Translations under genes and position numbers: made by a program | The notes under the pieces: model-generated | What the model was told of the DNA's origin: nothing | The model's input: the letters and a program-made list of their open reading frames with translations, nothing else | The model's database searches: none | Shown here: piece after piece, positions 9,364-18,480 of the stretch | Layout of the letters: every line of letters begins with the position of its first letter | How positions within the stretch are numbered: position 1 is the first letter of the stretch | NCBI RefSeq assembly: GCF_934525195.1 | Contig: NZ_CAKSZA010000002.1 | Span: 186,001-250,000 of the forward strand | Source of the DNA: an uncultured Eubacterium sp. | GTDB lineage: Bacteria; Bacillota; Clostridia; Oscillospirales; Acutalibacteraceae | Length of the DNA: 64,000 nucleotides | Direction of reading: 5' to 3'

Positions 9364-10603
9364 ATTTACAAACGGTTTAGTATTAAACAAGGATTTTAAC
9401 ATTATTAAAGAAGCTGTATTTGTTGATGGCGACAGCATTATTGCAATCGGAAAATGTGAAAAAAATGCCGATACGGTATATAATTTAAACGGAAATCTGC
9501 TTATGCCGTCATTCAAAAACGCTCACACCCACTCAGCGATGACATTCGGTCGTTCTTTTGCAGATGATTTACCGCTTCAGCCGTGGCTTTTTGATAAAAT
9601 TTTTCCTCTTGAAGCAAAATTGACTCCGCAAGATATTTATGATTTGTCAACTCTTGCTTTTTTGGAATATCTCACAAGCGGAACAACCGCCTGCTTTGAT
9701 ATGTATTACTTCCCTGAAATGATGGCAAAGGCAAGCGTTGATTTTGGATTCAGGACAGTTATGACAAGCGGTCTTAACAACTTCAAAGAAAGTCTTGAAG
9801 CAGTTGAAAGGTATTACAACGAATTCAACAATTACGACAGTCTTGTAAGTTACAAGCTCGGTTTTCACGCTGAATACACAACAAACAAGGAACTCATCAA
9901 AGGGCTTGCAAAACTTGCCGAAAAGTATCAAGCTCCCGTTTTCACTCACGCAAGCGAAACAAAATCAGAGGTTGAGGACTGCATAAACAGAAACGGTATG
10001 TCCCCTACTAAATATCTTAATTCTCTTGGAATATTCAATTACGGTGGCGGAGCTTATCACAGCGTTTGGATTGACGATGAAGATATCAAAATTTACAAAG
10101 AAAAAGGCATTTGGGCGGTTATAAACGCTTGTTCAAATGCAAAATTGGCATCAGGTATCGCTCCTATATCAAAGCTTCTTAAAAGCGGTGTCAAAGTCGC
10201 CGTAGGTACTGACGGAGCAAGCAGTAACAATGCACTTGATATCTTCAGAGAAATGTATACAATTTGTGCAACTCAAAAACTCAACGACAAAGACGCTTCA
10301 TCAACAGATGCAAACGATATTCTCAAAGCATCAACAATCGGTTCGGCAAGATGTATGGGACTGAACGATTGCGATGTTATTGATGTCGGCAAAAAGGCAG
10401 ATTTGATTGTAATTGATATGCACAGACCGAGTATGCAACCAATCAACAACATAACAAAAAATCTTGTTTACAGCGGCGGCAAGGATATTGTCAAAATGAC
10501 AATGATAAACGGCAAAATTTTATATGACAACGGCGAATTCAAAAACATTGACATTGAAAAAATTTACGCAAACGCACAAGCTGTTATAGACAGAATAAGA
10601 TAA
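9356..10603 (+). CDS. 5-methylthioadenosine / S-adenosylhomocysteine deaminase family amidohydrolase
   Basis: Deaminates adenosine-type nucleosides (MTA, SAH, 5'-deoxyadenosine) to the inosine analogues. The chosen ATG at 9356 gives 415 residues starting MIKFTNG; it follows an AAAGGA Shine-Dalgarno and overlaps the mtnA end by 8 bases, whereas a start farther upstream would lie deep in mtnA. The metal motif AHTHSAM (H57, H59), a later HASETKSE segment and the VGTDGASSNN aspartate are intact, as is the LQPWLFDKIFPLEAKL region typical of this subfamily. With the preceding genes it forms a deamination-phosphorolysis-isomerisation route. A terminator follows. Confidence 0.88.
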   Translation: MIKFTNGLVLNKDFNIIKEAVFVDGDSIIAIGKCEKNADTVYNLNGNLLMPSFKNAHTHSAMTFGRSFADDLPLQPWLFDKIFPLEAKLTPQDIYDLSTLAFLEYLTSGTTACFDMYYFPEMMAKASVDFGFRTVMTSGLNNFKESLEAVERYYNEFNNYDSLVSYKLGFHAEYTTNKELIKGLAKLAEKYQAPVFTHASETKSEVEDCINRNGMSPTKYLNSLGIFNYGGGAYHSVWIDDEDIKIYKEKGIWAVINACSNAKLASGIAPISKLLKSGVKVAVGTDGASSNNALDIFREMYTICATQKLNDKDASSTDANDILKASTIGSARCMGLNDCDVIDVGKKADLIVIDMHRPSMQPINNITKNLVYSGGKDIVKMTMINGKILYDNGEFKNIDIEKIYANAQAVIDRIR

Positions 10604-10610
10604 TAAACAC

Positions 10611-10647
10611 AAAACACCTCCTCAAAATTGAGAAGGTGTTTTTTTAT
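10611..10647 (+). terminator. Intrinsic terminator of the salvage operon
   Basis: AAACACCT..CTCAA pairs with TTGAG..AGGTGTTT in an imperfect hairpin followed by a run of seven T. Confidence 0.75.
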
Positions 10648-10651
10648 AAAA

Positions 10652-10690
10652 TAAAAAAAGCCTTGAAAACAAAAATTTCAAGGTTTTCTA
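10652..10690 (-). terminator. Terminator of the tRNA-Asp/tRNA-Thr operon
   Basis: Read on the minus strand, CCTTGAAA pairs with TTTTCAAGG and is followed by a run of T. It lies just past the 3' end of tRNA-Thr. Confidence 0.7.
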
Positions 10691-10699
10691 AGGCTTCGG

Positions 10700-10775
10700 T
10701 GGAGCTGATAACCGGATTTGAACCGGTGACCTCATCCTTACCAAGGATGCACTCTACCGACTGAGCTATATCAGC
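10700..10775 (-). tRNA. tRNA-Thr (GGT)
   Basis: Read on the minus strand, the 7-bp acceptor GCTGATA/TATCAGC encloses normal D, anticodon and T arms. The anticodon stem CATCC/GGATG holds loop TTGGTAA, so the anticodon is GGT (threonine). The T arm is CCGGTTCAAATCCGG and CCA is encoded. It is 5 bases from tRNA-Asp in the same orientation. Confidence 0.97.
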
Positions 10776-10780
10776 AAAAA

Positions 10781-10857
10781 TGGCGACCCGGAACGGGCTC
10801 GAACCGTCGACCTCCAGCGTGACAGGCTGGCGTTCTAACCAACTGAACTACCGGGCC
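10781..10857 (-). tRNA. tRNA-Asp (GTC)
   Basis: The minus-strand acceptor GGCCCGG pairs with CCGGGTC (one G-T pair). The anticodon stem CCAGC/GCTGG holds CTGTCAC, giving anticodon GTC (aspartate). The discriminator is G and CCA is encoded. It is the first tRNA of a two-tRNA unit. Confidence 0.97.
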
Positions 10858-10874
10858 ATTTATCCTGCCTATAG

Positions 10875-10903
10875 ATAATAACAGAATAGGCAGGCAATGT
10901 CAA
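10875..10903 (-). promoter_or_regulatory. Promoter of the tRNA-Asp/tRNA-Thr unit, overlapped by a 9-bp dyad
   Basis: On the minus strand TTGACA (10898-10903), a 17-base spacer and TATTAT (10875-10880) lie upstream of tRNA-Asp. A perfect inverted repeat CCTGCCTAT (10864-10872) / ATAGGCAGG (10886-10894) surrounds the -10 hexamer. No clear intrinsic terminator separates pyrI from this promoter. Confidence 0.7.
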
Positions 10904-10926
10904 GAATTATTTTTACTTTTTTTAAA

Positions 10927-11346
10927 TTAAAGTGCCATAGTTTCGCAATAAATGCAACGATAAGTTCCCTTCTCATCGGTTAACTTGAAAATATGATCTA
11001 TATCTTCATTGTTTGAGATGCAACGAGGATTTGGGCACTTAACAACATTCTTGATTTCTTTTGGAAGAGAAAGATCCTTTTTGTCGATTCTCTCACTGCT
11101 TTTTATAACATTAACGGTTGCATTCGGAGCAATGTATGCAATAACATCCAAATCCAAGTCCACAAGCTCATTAATCTTAATAATATCCTTTACATCATTT
11201 TTCTTTGACTTTGCGTTTGTAATAATAGCAACCTGACAAGAAAGCTTGTCAAGAGAAAGGATATTATAAATCTGCATACCCTTACCTGCCGGGATATGGT
11301 CGATTACATAACCGTTTTCGATAGAATCAATATTCAAGATTGCCAC
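10927..11346 (-). CDS. pyrI: Aspartate carbamoyltransferase regulatory subunit
   Basis: Binds CTP/ATP and confers allosteric control on PyrB. The 139-residue protein has the N-terminal nucleotide-binding domain (MAILNIDSIENGYVIDHIPAG) and a C-terminal zinc domain with four cysteines in the pattern CPNPRC..CIYC. It starts inside the last 20 bases of pyrB, so the two subunits are probably translationally coupled. It is the last gene of the nine-gene pyrimidine operon. Confidence 0.95.
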   Translation of the reverse strand: MAILNIDSIENGYVIDHIPAGKGMQIYNILSLDKLSCQVAIITNAKSKKNDVKDIIKINELVDLDLDVIAYIAPNATVNVIKSSERIDKKDLSLPKEIKNVVKCPNPRCISNNEDIDHIFKLTDEKGTYRCIYCETMAL

Positions 11347-12256
11347 CCCATTTCAATAAAGTCATAATAAGCGCCATACGGATGTATTTGCCGTTGAGTG
11401 CTTGTTCAAAATACTTTGCTCTCGGGTCATCATCTATATCGGTAGAAATCTCGTTGACTCTCGGAAGCGGATGCATTATAGTCAAATCCTTTTTAGCATT
11501 GTCAAGCTTTTTCAAATCAAGAATATAAGCGTCCTTGTGTTTCAAGTATTCTTCTTCGGAGAAAAAGCGTTCTCTTTGAATTCTTGTCATATATAGAACA
11601 TCAAGAGTAGGCATAACATCTTCAAGAGATTCTACCTGAACATATTCGGCACCGCTCGGAATAAGCACATCGGAGATAATATAATCCGGAACTTGCAATT
11701 CCTTAGGTGCAATAAGCACAAACTTTACATTCTTATATCTGCACATAGCCTTAATGAGCGAGTGAACGGTTCTGCCAAACTTTAAGTCACCGCAAAGACC
11801 AATTGTAATATCACCGAATTTGCCTTTTTCTCTGTAAATAGTTAAAAGGTCGGCAAGCGTTTGAGTCGGATGTGCGTGACCGCCGTCACCTGCGTTGATA
11901 ATCGGAACAAGGGTTCTTTTTGTTGCAACTCTCGGAGCACCCTCAAGAGGATGACGCATAGCAATAATATCCGCATAATTTGACACTATACGAACAGTAT
12001 CTTCAACCGTTTCACCTTTTGAAGCAGAGGTAGAATCCGCAGAAGAAAATCCAATAACATTTCCGCCAAGCTCATACATAGCCGCTTCAAACGAAAGGCG
12101 GGTACGGGTGCTCGGCTCAAAAAACAAAGTTGCAAGCTTTTTGCCGTCGCACACATGAGCGTATTTTTGCTTATTTTCGATAATATCGGTTGCAAGAGCA
12201 ATCATATCATCAATTTCTTCAAGTGTTAAATCGGTTGTATCTAATAAATGACGCAT
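11327..12256 (-). CDS. pyrB: Aspartate carbamoyltransferase catalytic subunit
   Basis: Joins carbamoyl phosphate and aspartate to carbamoyl-aspartate, the first committed step of pyrimidine synthesis. The 309-residue protein carries the carbamoyl-phosphate motif PSTRTRLSFEAAM, the domain motif DGGHAHPTQTLADLLTI, and HPLPR near the C terminus. With adjacent pyrI this implies the dodecameric, allosteric ATCase class. Unusually for Firmicutes operons that begin with pyrR/pyrB, here pyrBI sits at the distal end. Confidence 0.96.
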   Translation of the reverse strand: MRHLLDTTDLTLEEIDDMIALATDIIENKQKYAHVCDGKKLATLFFEPSTRTRLSFEAAMYELGGNVIGFSSADSTSASKGETVEDTVRIVSNYADIIAMRHPLEGAPRVATKRTLVPIINAGDGGHAHPTQTLADLLTIYREKGKFGDITIGLCGDLKFGRTVHSLIKAMCRYKNVKFVLIAPKELQVPDYIISDVLIPSGAEYVQVESLEDVMPTLDVLYMTRIQRERFFSEEEYLKHKDAYILDLKKLDNAKKDLTIMHPLPRVNEISTDIDDDPRAKYFEQALNGKYIRMALIMTLLKWGGNLEY

Positions 12257-12273
12257 TTATTGTACCTCCGTTA

Positions 12274-12930
12274 TTATGCCTTTGCACCGTTGATTTCAAG
12301 ATACGCCTTGATTCTCGCAACATTCTCGGCATTCTTTTCATCTTCTTCAAGATATTCGATAATGTCGTAAACATCAACAACGCTGTATACAGGAAAACCG
12401 TATTCCTCGCCAACCTCTGCGATTGCGGATTTGTCGGTTTGACCCTTTTCCTTGCGGTCAACCATAACGAATGTTGCAGCAACCTTTGTGCCCTCAATCT
12501 TTGAGAGAATAGCCATACTTTCTCTGATAGCTGTACCTGCGGTTACAACATCCTCAACGATAACGATTTCTTCACCTGCTTGTGGCTTGTAGCCAACAAA
12601 CACACCACCCTCGCCGTGATCCTTTTCTTCTTTTCTGTTGAAGAAGAACGGAACATCAAGACCTTGCTTTGCAAGAGCAACGGCAGCCGAAACCGCAATC
12701 GGAATACCCTTGTATGCAGGACCGTAAAGAACAGCCTTTTTGTTGCCCACCTTGTCAAAATAAGCCTTTGCATAAAACTCGCCGAGTTTTGAAATCTGCT
12801 CTCCTGTTTTAATTTCGCCTGCATTGATAAAATAAGGAATCTTTCTTCCGCTTTTTGCGGTGAAATCACCGAATTTCAACACGCCGGCACTTTCCAAAAA
12901 CTGAATAAACTCTCTTTTGTAGCTTTCCAT
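12274..12930 (-). CDS. pyrE: Orotate phosphoribosyltransferase
   Basis: Transfers phosphoribose from PRPP to orotate, giving OMP. The 218-residue type I PRTase shows the flexible-loop region FNRKEEKDHGEGG and the PRPP-binding motif VIVEDVVTAGTAIRES. It lies between pyrF (18-base gap upstream) and pyrB (17-base gap downstream). Confidence 0.95.
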   Translation of the reverse strand: MESYKREFIQFLESAGVLKFGDFTAKSGRKIPYFINAGEIKTGEQISKLGEFYAKAYFDKVGNKKAVLYGPAYKGIPIAVSAAVALAKQGLDVPFFFNRKEEKDHGEGGVFVGYKPQAGEEIVIVEDVVTAGTAIRESMAILSKIEGTKVAATFVMVDRKEKGQTDKSAIAEVGEEYGFPVYSVVDVYDIIEYLEEDEKNAENVARIKAYLEINGAKA

Positions 12931-12948
12931 AATGCCCTCCTAAATATA

Positions 12949-13647
12949 TTAACCAATGAATTCTGCACAGCATCTTCTGTATGCTGAAACAGGGTCATCT
13001 GCCTGAGTAATAGGTCTGCCCACAACGATATAGTCAGAACCGATCTCCTTTGCCTTTTCAGGTGTTGTAACACGAACTTGGTCGCCTACCTCACCGTCTG
13101 CAAATCTAACGCCCGGAGTTACGGTGATGAAATCGGATGAGCAAGCATCCTTAACCATTCCTGCTTCAAGCGGTGAGCAAACAACACCGTCAAGACCTGC
13201 TTCCTTGGCATTTTGTGCATATTTTACAATTGTGTCGTTGATTGACGCATTAATGAGAAGTTCGTTTTGCATACGCTCCTCGCTTGTTGAAGTAAGCTGT
13301 GTTACGGCAATCAAAATAGGACGAGTGCCGTCCTCACGAGTAAGACCCTCAAGAGCAGCTTTCATCATATCAATTGTGCCTGCGGCGTGAAGATTTGTCA
13401 TATCAACATCAAGTTGCGACAAAACAGCCATAGATTTTTTAACTGTGTTTGGAATATCGTGAAGCTTTAAATCAAGAAAAATCTTGTGGCCTCTACGCTT
13501 AATTTCTCTGACAATTTCAGGACCTTCGGCATAAAAAAGTTCCATACCGATTTTTACAAAAGGCTTTTCCTCTGTGAATTTGTCAAGAAAATCAAAGGTA
13601 TCTTTTGCACTTGCAAAGTCACATGCTATAATAACATCTTTTCCCAT
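12949..13647 (-). CDS. pyrF: Orotidine 5'-phosphate decarboxylase
   Basis: Decarboxylates OMP to UMP. The 232-residue TIM barrel contains the catalytic DLKLHDIPNTV motif, with the Lys-Asp-Lys-Asp charge network, and the phosphate-binding TPGVRF segment. Its start overlaps the pyrD stop by one base (TAATG). Confidence 0.96.
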   Translation of the reverse strand: MGKDVIIACDFASAKDTFDFLDKFTEEKPFVKIGMELFYAEGPEIVREIKRRGHKIFLDLKLHDIPNTVKKSMAVLSQLDVDMTNLHAAGTIDMMKAALEGLTREDGTRPILIAVTQLTSTSEERMQNELLINASINDTIVKYAQNAKEAGLDGVVCSPLEAGMVKDACSSDFITVTPGVRFADGEVGDQVRVTTPEKAKEIGSDYIVVGRPITQADDPVSAYRRCCAEFIG

Positions 13648-14558
13648 TATTCAACCACTCCTATAATATCACTTAATTTATTAATTCCTAATTTTTTACA
13701 TTCAATCGGCAATGCTTCGATAATATCTTTGCATACATATGGATTGACAAGATTTGCAGCACCTACTTGAACAGCAGTTGCACCTGCCATCATCATTTCG
13801 ATTACATCTTTTGCAGTGCTGACACCGCCACATCCCATAACAGGAATATTGCAAGCTTTTGAAACCTGATAAACCATTCTGACAGCAACAGGAAATATTG
13901 CGTCACCGCTGAAACCGCCCATTGTATTGGCAATAACAGGTTGTCTGCGTTTAATATCAACTCTCATACCAAGCATAGTGTTGATAAGGCAAATGCCGTC
14001 TGCACCTGCGTCCTCACAAGCCTTAGCAATCGAAACAATATCAGTTACATTTGGTGAAAGTTTAATAAAAACAGGCTTTGTTGTAACTGCCTTAACCGCC
14101 TTTGTAACCTCTACTGCAGCATCGGGAGATGTGCCGAATGACATTCCTCCGCCGTGAACATTAGGGCAAGAAACATTGACCTCTAAAATACCAACTTGTT
14201 CTTCTTTGTCAAGAAGTTCACAGGTATATGCATAATCATCCACGCTGAAACCCGAAACATTTGCGATAACAGGCTTGTGGAAGTATTTTTTCATTTCAGG
14301 AAGTTCGTGTTCAATAACATGATGAACGCCTGGATTTTGAAGTCCTACAGCGTTAATCATTCCGTTTTTACATTCTGCAATTCTTGGAGTAGGATTGCCG
14401 AATCGAGCGTCCTTTGTTGTTCCCTTAAACGAGAATGAACCGAGGATATTAATATCGTAAAAATCTTTGAATTCGTTGCCGAAACCAAAAGTACCCGATG
14501 CCGGAACAATAGGATTATCCATTTCCATTCCGGCAAGGTTAACCGATAAATCTACCAT
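13647..14558 (-). CDS. pyrD: Dihydroorotate dehydrogenase B, catalytic subunit
   Basis: FMN enzyme oxidising dihydroorotate to orotate, coupled to NAD through PyrK. The 303-residue class 1B enzyme has PASGTFGFG near the start, the active-site cysteine in EVNVSCPNVHGGG, and the FMN-phosphate region MGCGGVSTAKDVIEMMMAGA. It overlaps the end of pyrK by 7 bases, as expected for partners of one complex. Confidence 0.95.
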   Translation of the reverse strand: MVDLSVNLAGMEMDNPIVPASGTFGFGNEFKDFYDINILGSFSFKGTTKDARFGNPTPRIAECKNGMINAVGLQNPGVHHVIEHELPEMKKYFHKPVIANVSGFSVDDYAYTCELLDKEEQVGILEVNVSCPNVHGGGMSFGTSPDAAVEVTKAVKAVTTKPVFIKLSPNVTDIVSIAKACEDAGADGICLINTMLGMRVDIKRRQPVIANTMGGFSGDAIFPVAVRMVYQVSKACNIPVMGCGGVSTAKDVIEMMMAGATAVQVGAANLVNPYVCKDIIEALPIECKKLGINKLSDIIGVVE

Positions 14559-15283
14559 ATAATCTCCTCCTTAACAAGAACAGGACCATCCTTACAAATT
14601 CTCTTATTGCCATACTTTGTTTTGCATGAGCAACCCATACAAGCACCAAAGCCACAACCCATACGCTCTTCAAAGCTGAACTGACCCGAAGTATCGGTTT
14701 CATTGTAAATCGCCTTGAACATCGGAAGCGGACCGCAAGTATAGAAATAATCGTAATCTATATCTTTCATTGCGTCTGTAACAAAGCCTTTAATACCATA
14801 TGAGCCGTCAACAGTTGTAACAAAAACATCACAGCCGAGAGCCTTGAATTCGTCCTCATAAAAAATCTCTTTTGCAGTATTAAAACCCAAAACAACAGAA
14901 ACTTTTTGACCGTCATTAATCAATGCTTTTGCAAGATTGTACATAGGCGGAACACCTACTCCGCCACCGATAAGAAGCGGTTTTGTTGATTTTGAAATAT
15001 CGTATCCGTTGCCAAGACCCGTGAGGACATCAAGCACTTCACCGACAGCAAGGCATTTCATTTGCTCTGTTCCCTCGCCTACGACCTTGTAGATGATTGT
15101 GATTGTGTCATCGCTGTAATCACAAACAGAAATAGGTCTGCGCAAGAATTTGCCGTCAAGCTGAATGTTGATGAACTGTCCCGGAGCGGTGATATACTGA
15201 GTATCACCGCCGAGAACCATTTTGTAAACATCCTCTGTCAAAGCATCATTTGATAAAATTTTATATTTATTCTGCTTATACAT
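14552..15283 (-). CDS. pyrK: Dihydroorotate dehydrogenase B, electron-transfer subunit
   Basis: FAD and [2Fe-2S] protein passing electrons from PyrD to NAD. The 243-residue ferredoxin-reductase-like protein shows the FAD motif RRPISVCDY, the NAD-side GGGVGVPPMYNLAKAL, and the iron-sulphur cysteines in MGCGFGACMGCSCKTK plus a later RICKDGPV cysteine. Confidence 0.95.
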   Translation of the reverse strand: MYKQNKYKILSNDALTEDVYKMVLGGDTQYITAPGQFINIQLDGKFLRRPISVCDYSDDTITIIYKVVGEGTEQMKCLAVGEVLDVLTGLGNGYDISKSTKPLLIGGGVGVPPMYNLAKALINDGQKVSVVLGFNTAKEIFYEDEFKALGCDVFVTTVDGSYGIKGFVTDAMKDIDYDYFYTCGPLPMFKAIYNETDTSGQFSFEERMGCGFGACMGCSCKTKYGNKRICKDGPVLVKEEIIW

Positions 15284-15293
15284 AAATTATCCT

Positions 15294-18200
15294 TTATTCT
15301 GCGTCAATAGTTGATACGCCGAGTGTAATTTCTTCAAGTACATCAAGAAGAACCTTTACAGTATCAAGAGAAGTAAACATTGTTACATTGTTGTCTACTG
15401 CCGCTCTTCTGATTTCAGAGCCATCCGAGTGGCTGTCGCCTGCATTGATATCAATTGTGTTGATAACATAAGCAATATGTCCCTGACGGAGAGCCTTAAG
15501 GATTTCGTCACTTTCGTCAGCCGTGAGCTTTTGACGAACTCTTGTTCTGATACCGTGCTCTTTAAGATACTTTGCAGTACCTTCTGTTGCTTCAATGTTG
15601 AAGCCGAGGTCGTAAAATCTCTTGATAAGAGGCAAAGCTGTCGGCTTGTCCTGGTCAGCAATAGTTACCAAAACTGTACCGTAGTTTGCAACATTCATTC
15701 CGGAAGCCTGAATAGCCTTGTAAAGAGCCCGAGTGAGCGACTTATCATAACCGATTGCTTCACCTGTTGACTTCATTTCAGGTGAAAGATATGTATCCAT
15801 ACCCTTAAGCTTGCTGAATGAGAAAGCAGGTGCTTTAACATACCAGCGCTTCTTTTCAGGCTGATATACGTTTGTATATCCCTGCTCCTTGAGGCTGTGG
15901 CCAAGAATAACCTGTGTTGCAATGTGAGCCATAGGAACGCTTGTTGCCTTTGAAAGGAACGGAACCGTACGAGATGAACGAGGGTTAACCTCGATTACAA
16001 ATACATCATCGTTTTCATCAGCGATAAATTGAATGTTATAAAGACCGACAATGCCAATTGCCTTACCGAGTTTAACGGTATAATCAATGATTGTGTCCTT
16101 AACCTTTTGGCTTGCCGTGAATGTTGGGTAAACGGAAATACTGTCGCCCGAATGAACGCCTGTTCTCTCAACATGTTCCATAATGCCGGGGATAAATACA
16201 TCCTCGCCATCACAGATAGCATCAATTTCAAGTTCTCTGCCCATAATGTACTTGTCAACAAGTACAGGCTGTTCTGTATTGATTTCTACTGCGGTTTGGA
16301 GATAATGACGAAGTGACTCCTCATTTGCAACGATTTGCATTGCACGACCGCCAAGAACGAATGACGGACGAACGAGAACAGGATAGCCAATCTTTTCGGC
16401 AACTCTTACGCCCTCTTCAATATCTGTTACAGCCTCGCCCTTTGGTTGAGGAATACCGAGGTCGTTCATAACCTTTTCGAACGAATCTCTGTTTTCTGCT
16501 CTGTCGATTGCTTCAACATCTGTGCCGATAATCGGAACACCAAGAGCGTCAAGTGGCGGAGCAAGGTTAATTGCTGTCTGTCCGCCGAGAGATACAACAA
16601 TTCCGAGTGGCTTTTCAAGTTCGATAACATTCATAACATCTTCAACAGTGAGAGGCTCAAAATAGAGCTTGTCTGATGTTGTGTAGTCGGTTGAAACAGT
16701 TTCAGGATTGTTATTGATAATAATAGCCTCATATCCTGCATCTCTGATTGACCAGATTGCGTGAACGGTTGAGTAGTCAAATTCTACGCCCTGACCGATA
16801 CGGATAGGGCCTGAACCGAGAACAACAATCTTCTTTTTGTCGCTGACAATTGACTCATTTTCCTGCTCATAAGTTGAGTAGAAATACGGAACATAACTGT
16901 CAAACTCCGAAGCACAGGTATCAATCATTTTGTACACAGGGAAAATCTTGTTTTCTTTACGAAGATTAAACACTTCGGCTTCTGTCATACCCCAAACCTG
17001 ACCGATGTATTTATCGGAAACGCCCATCTTCTTTGCATCTTTAAGCGTTTCAATATCTCCGACATTAGTTTTAAGGGTCTGTTCAAAATCGGTAATGTTC
17101 TTGAACTTATCAAGGAAGAACATATCAATCTTGGTGTCGTTATAAATCATATTAAGGTCAACGCCAAGACGGATAAGTTGAGCAATTGCAAAAAGTCTGT
17201 CATCTGTGCCGATTTTGATATATTCCAAAAGTTCGTCAGTTGAATATGAGTCAAACTTCTTGTTGTAAAGATGGCAAACACCGGTTTCGAGTGAACGAAT
17301 AGCCTTGAGGAGTGATTCCTCCATTGTTCTGCCGATGGCCATTACTTCACCGGTTGCCTTCATTTGAGTGTTGAGCGAGTTATTTGCATCGGCAAATTTA
17401 TCAAACGGGAAGCGAGCAATCTTTGTTACAACATAGTCGAGAGTCGGTTCAAATGATGCAGGAGTGTTTGCGATTTGAATTTCATCAAGGTGCATTCCAA
17501 CAGAAATCTTTGCGGAAACTCTTGCAATAGGATAACCCGAAGCCTTTGACGCAAGTGCCGAAGAACGAGAAACTCTTGGGTTAACCTCAATCAAATAATA
17601 CTGGAATGAAAGTGGGTCAAGTGCAAACTGAACATTACAACCACCCTCAATTTTAAGTTCTCTGATAATCTTGAGAGCACTGTCACGAAGCATATGATAC
17701 TCTTTGTTGGTGAGTGTTTGTGATGGAGCAACTACAACACTGTCGCCTGTGTGAATACCGACAGGGTCAATGTTTTCCATATTACAAATTGTGATAGCAG
17801 TGTCGTTTGCATCACGCATTACTTCATACTCAATTTCTTTGTAGCCCTTGATTGATTTCTCAACAAGAACCTGATGCACAGGAGAAAGTGCAAGTGCGTT
17901 TTTGAGCATTAATTCACATTCTTCCTCGTCATCGGCAAAGCCGCCGCCTGTACCACCAAGGGTGAAAGCAGGACGAAGAACAACAGGATAGCCGATGTCA
18001 CGAGCCGCCTGCAAGCCCTCCTCAAGAGTGTTTGCGATTTCTGACGGAAGAACAGGTTCTCCAAGGCTTTCGCACAAGTCCTTGAACAATTCTCTGTCCT
18101 CTGCTCTTTCAATAGCCTTAAAACTTGTGCCGAGAATTTCAACATCACATTCTTGAAGAACGCCTTTTTTGGCAAGCTGAACAGCAAGGTTAAGACCTGT

Positions 18201-18479
18201 TTGACCGCCGAGTGACGGAAGAATTGCATCAGGTCTTTCGTGACGGATAATTCTTGCAACATATTCAAGATTGAGAGGCTCCATATAAACCTTGTCGGCA
18301 ATATCGGTGTCGGTCATAATTGTTGCAGGGTTTGAGTTGATGAGAACAACCTCGTAACCCTCTTCACGAAGTGCAAGGCAAGCCTGTGTGCCCGAATAGT
18401 CGAATTCGGCAGCTTGTCCGATAACAATAGGACCTGAACCTATTACCAATACCTTATGTATATCTGTACGCTTTGGCAT
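15294..18479 (-). CDS. carB: Carbamoyl-phosphate synthase large subunit
   Basis: Makes carbamoyl phosphate from bicarbonate, ammonia (from CarA) and two ATP. The 1061-residue protein has the expected two homologous halves, each with the signature GSGPI and an ATP-grasp domain (VEVNPRVSRSSALASKA and VIEVNPRSSRTVPFLSKA), followed by a C-terminal allosteric domain of about 140 residues. It lies one base after carA. As only one carAB set is visible, it probably serves both UMP and arginine synthesis; a second set elsewhere cannot be excluded. Confidence 0.97.
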   Translation of the reverse strand: MPKRTDIHKVLVIGSGPIVIGQAAEFDYSGTQACLALREEGYEVVLINSNPATIMTDTDIADKVYMEPLNLEYVARIIRHERPDAILPSLGGQTGLNLAVQLAKKGVLQECDVEILGTSFKAIERAEDRELFKDLCESLGEPVLPSEIANTLEEGLQAARDIGYPVVLRPAFTLGGTGGGFADDEEECELMLKNALALSPVHQVLVEKSIKGYKEIEYEVMRDANDTAITICNMENIDPVGIHTGDSVVVAPSQTLTNKEYHMLRDSALKIIRELKIEGGCNVQFALDPLSFQYYLIEVNPRVSRSSALASKASGYPIARVSAKISVGMHLDEIQIANTPASFEPTLDYVVTKIARFPFDKFADANNSLNTQMKATGEVMAIGRTMEESLLKAIRSLETGVCHLYNKKFDSYSTDELLEYIKIGTDDRLFAIAQLIRLGVDLNMIYNDTKIDMFFLDKFKNITDFEQTLKTNVGDIETLKDAKKMGVSDKYIGQVWGMTEAEVFNLRKENKIFPVYKMIDTCASEFDSYVPYFYSTYEQENESIVSDKKKIVVLGSGPIRIGQGVEFDYSTVHAIWSIRDAGYEAIIINNNPETVSTDYTTSDKLYFEPLTVEDVMNVIELEKPLGIVVSLGGQTAINLAPPLDALGVPIIGTDVEAIDRAENRDSFEKVMNDLGIPQPKGEAVTDIEEGVRVAEKIGYPVLVRPSFVLGGRAMQIVANEESLRHYLQTAVEINTEQPVLVDKYIMGRELEIDAICDGEDVFIPGIMEHVERTGVHSGDSISVYPTFTASQKVKDTIIDYTVKLGKAIGIVGLYNIQFIADENDDVFVIEVNPRSSRTVPFLSKATSVPMAHIATQVILGHSLKEQGYTNVYQPEKKRWYVKAPAFSFSKLKGMDTYLSPEMKSTGEAIGYDKSLTRALYKAIQASGMNVANYGTVLVTIADQDKPTALPLIKRFYDLGFNIEATEGTAKYLKEHGIRTRVRQKLTADESDEILKALRQGHIAYVINTIDINAGDSHSDGSEIRRAAVDNNVTMFTSLDTVKVLLDVLEEITLGVSTIDAE

Positions 18480-18480
18480 A

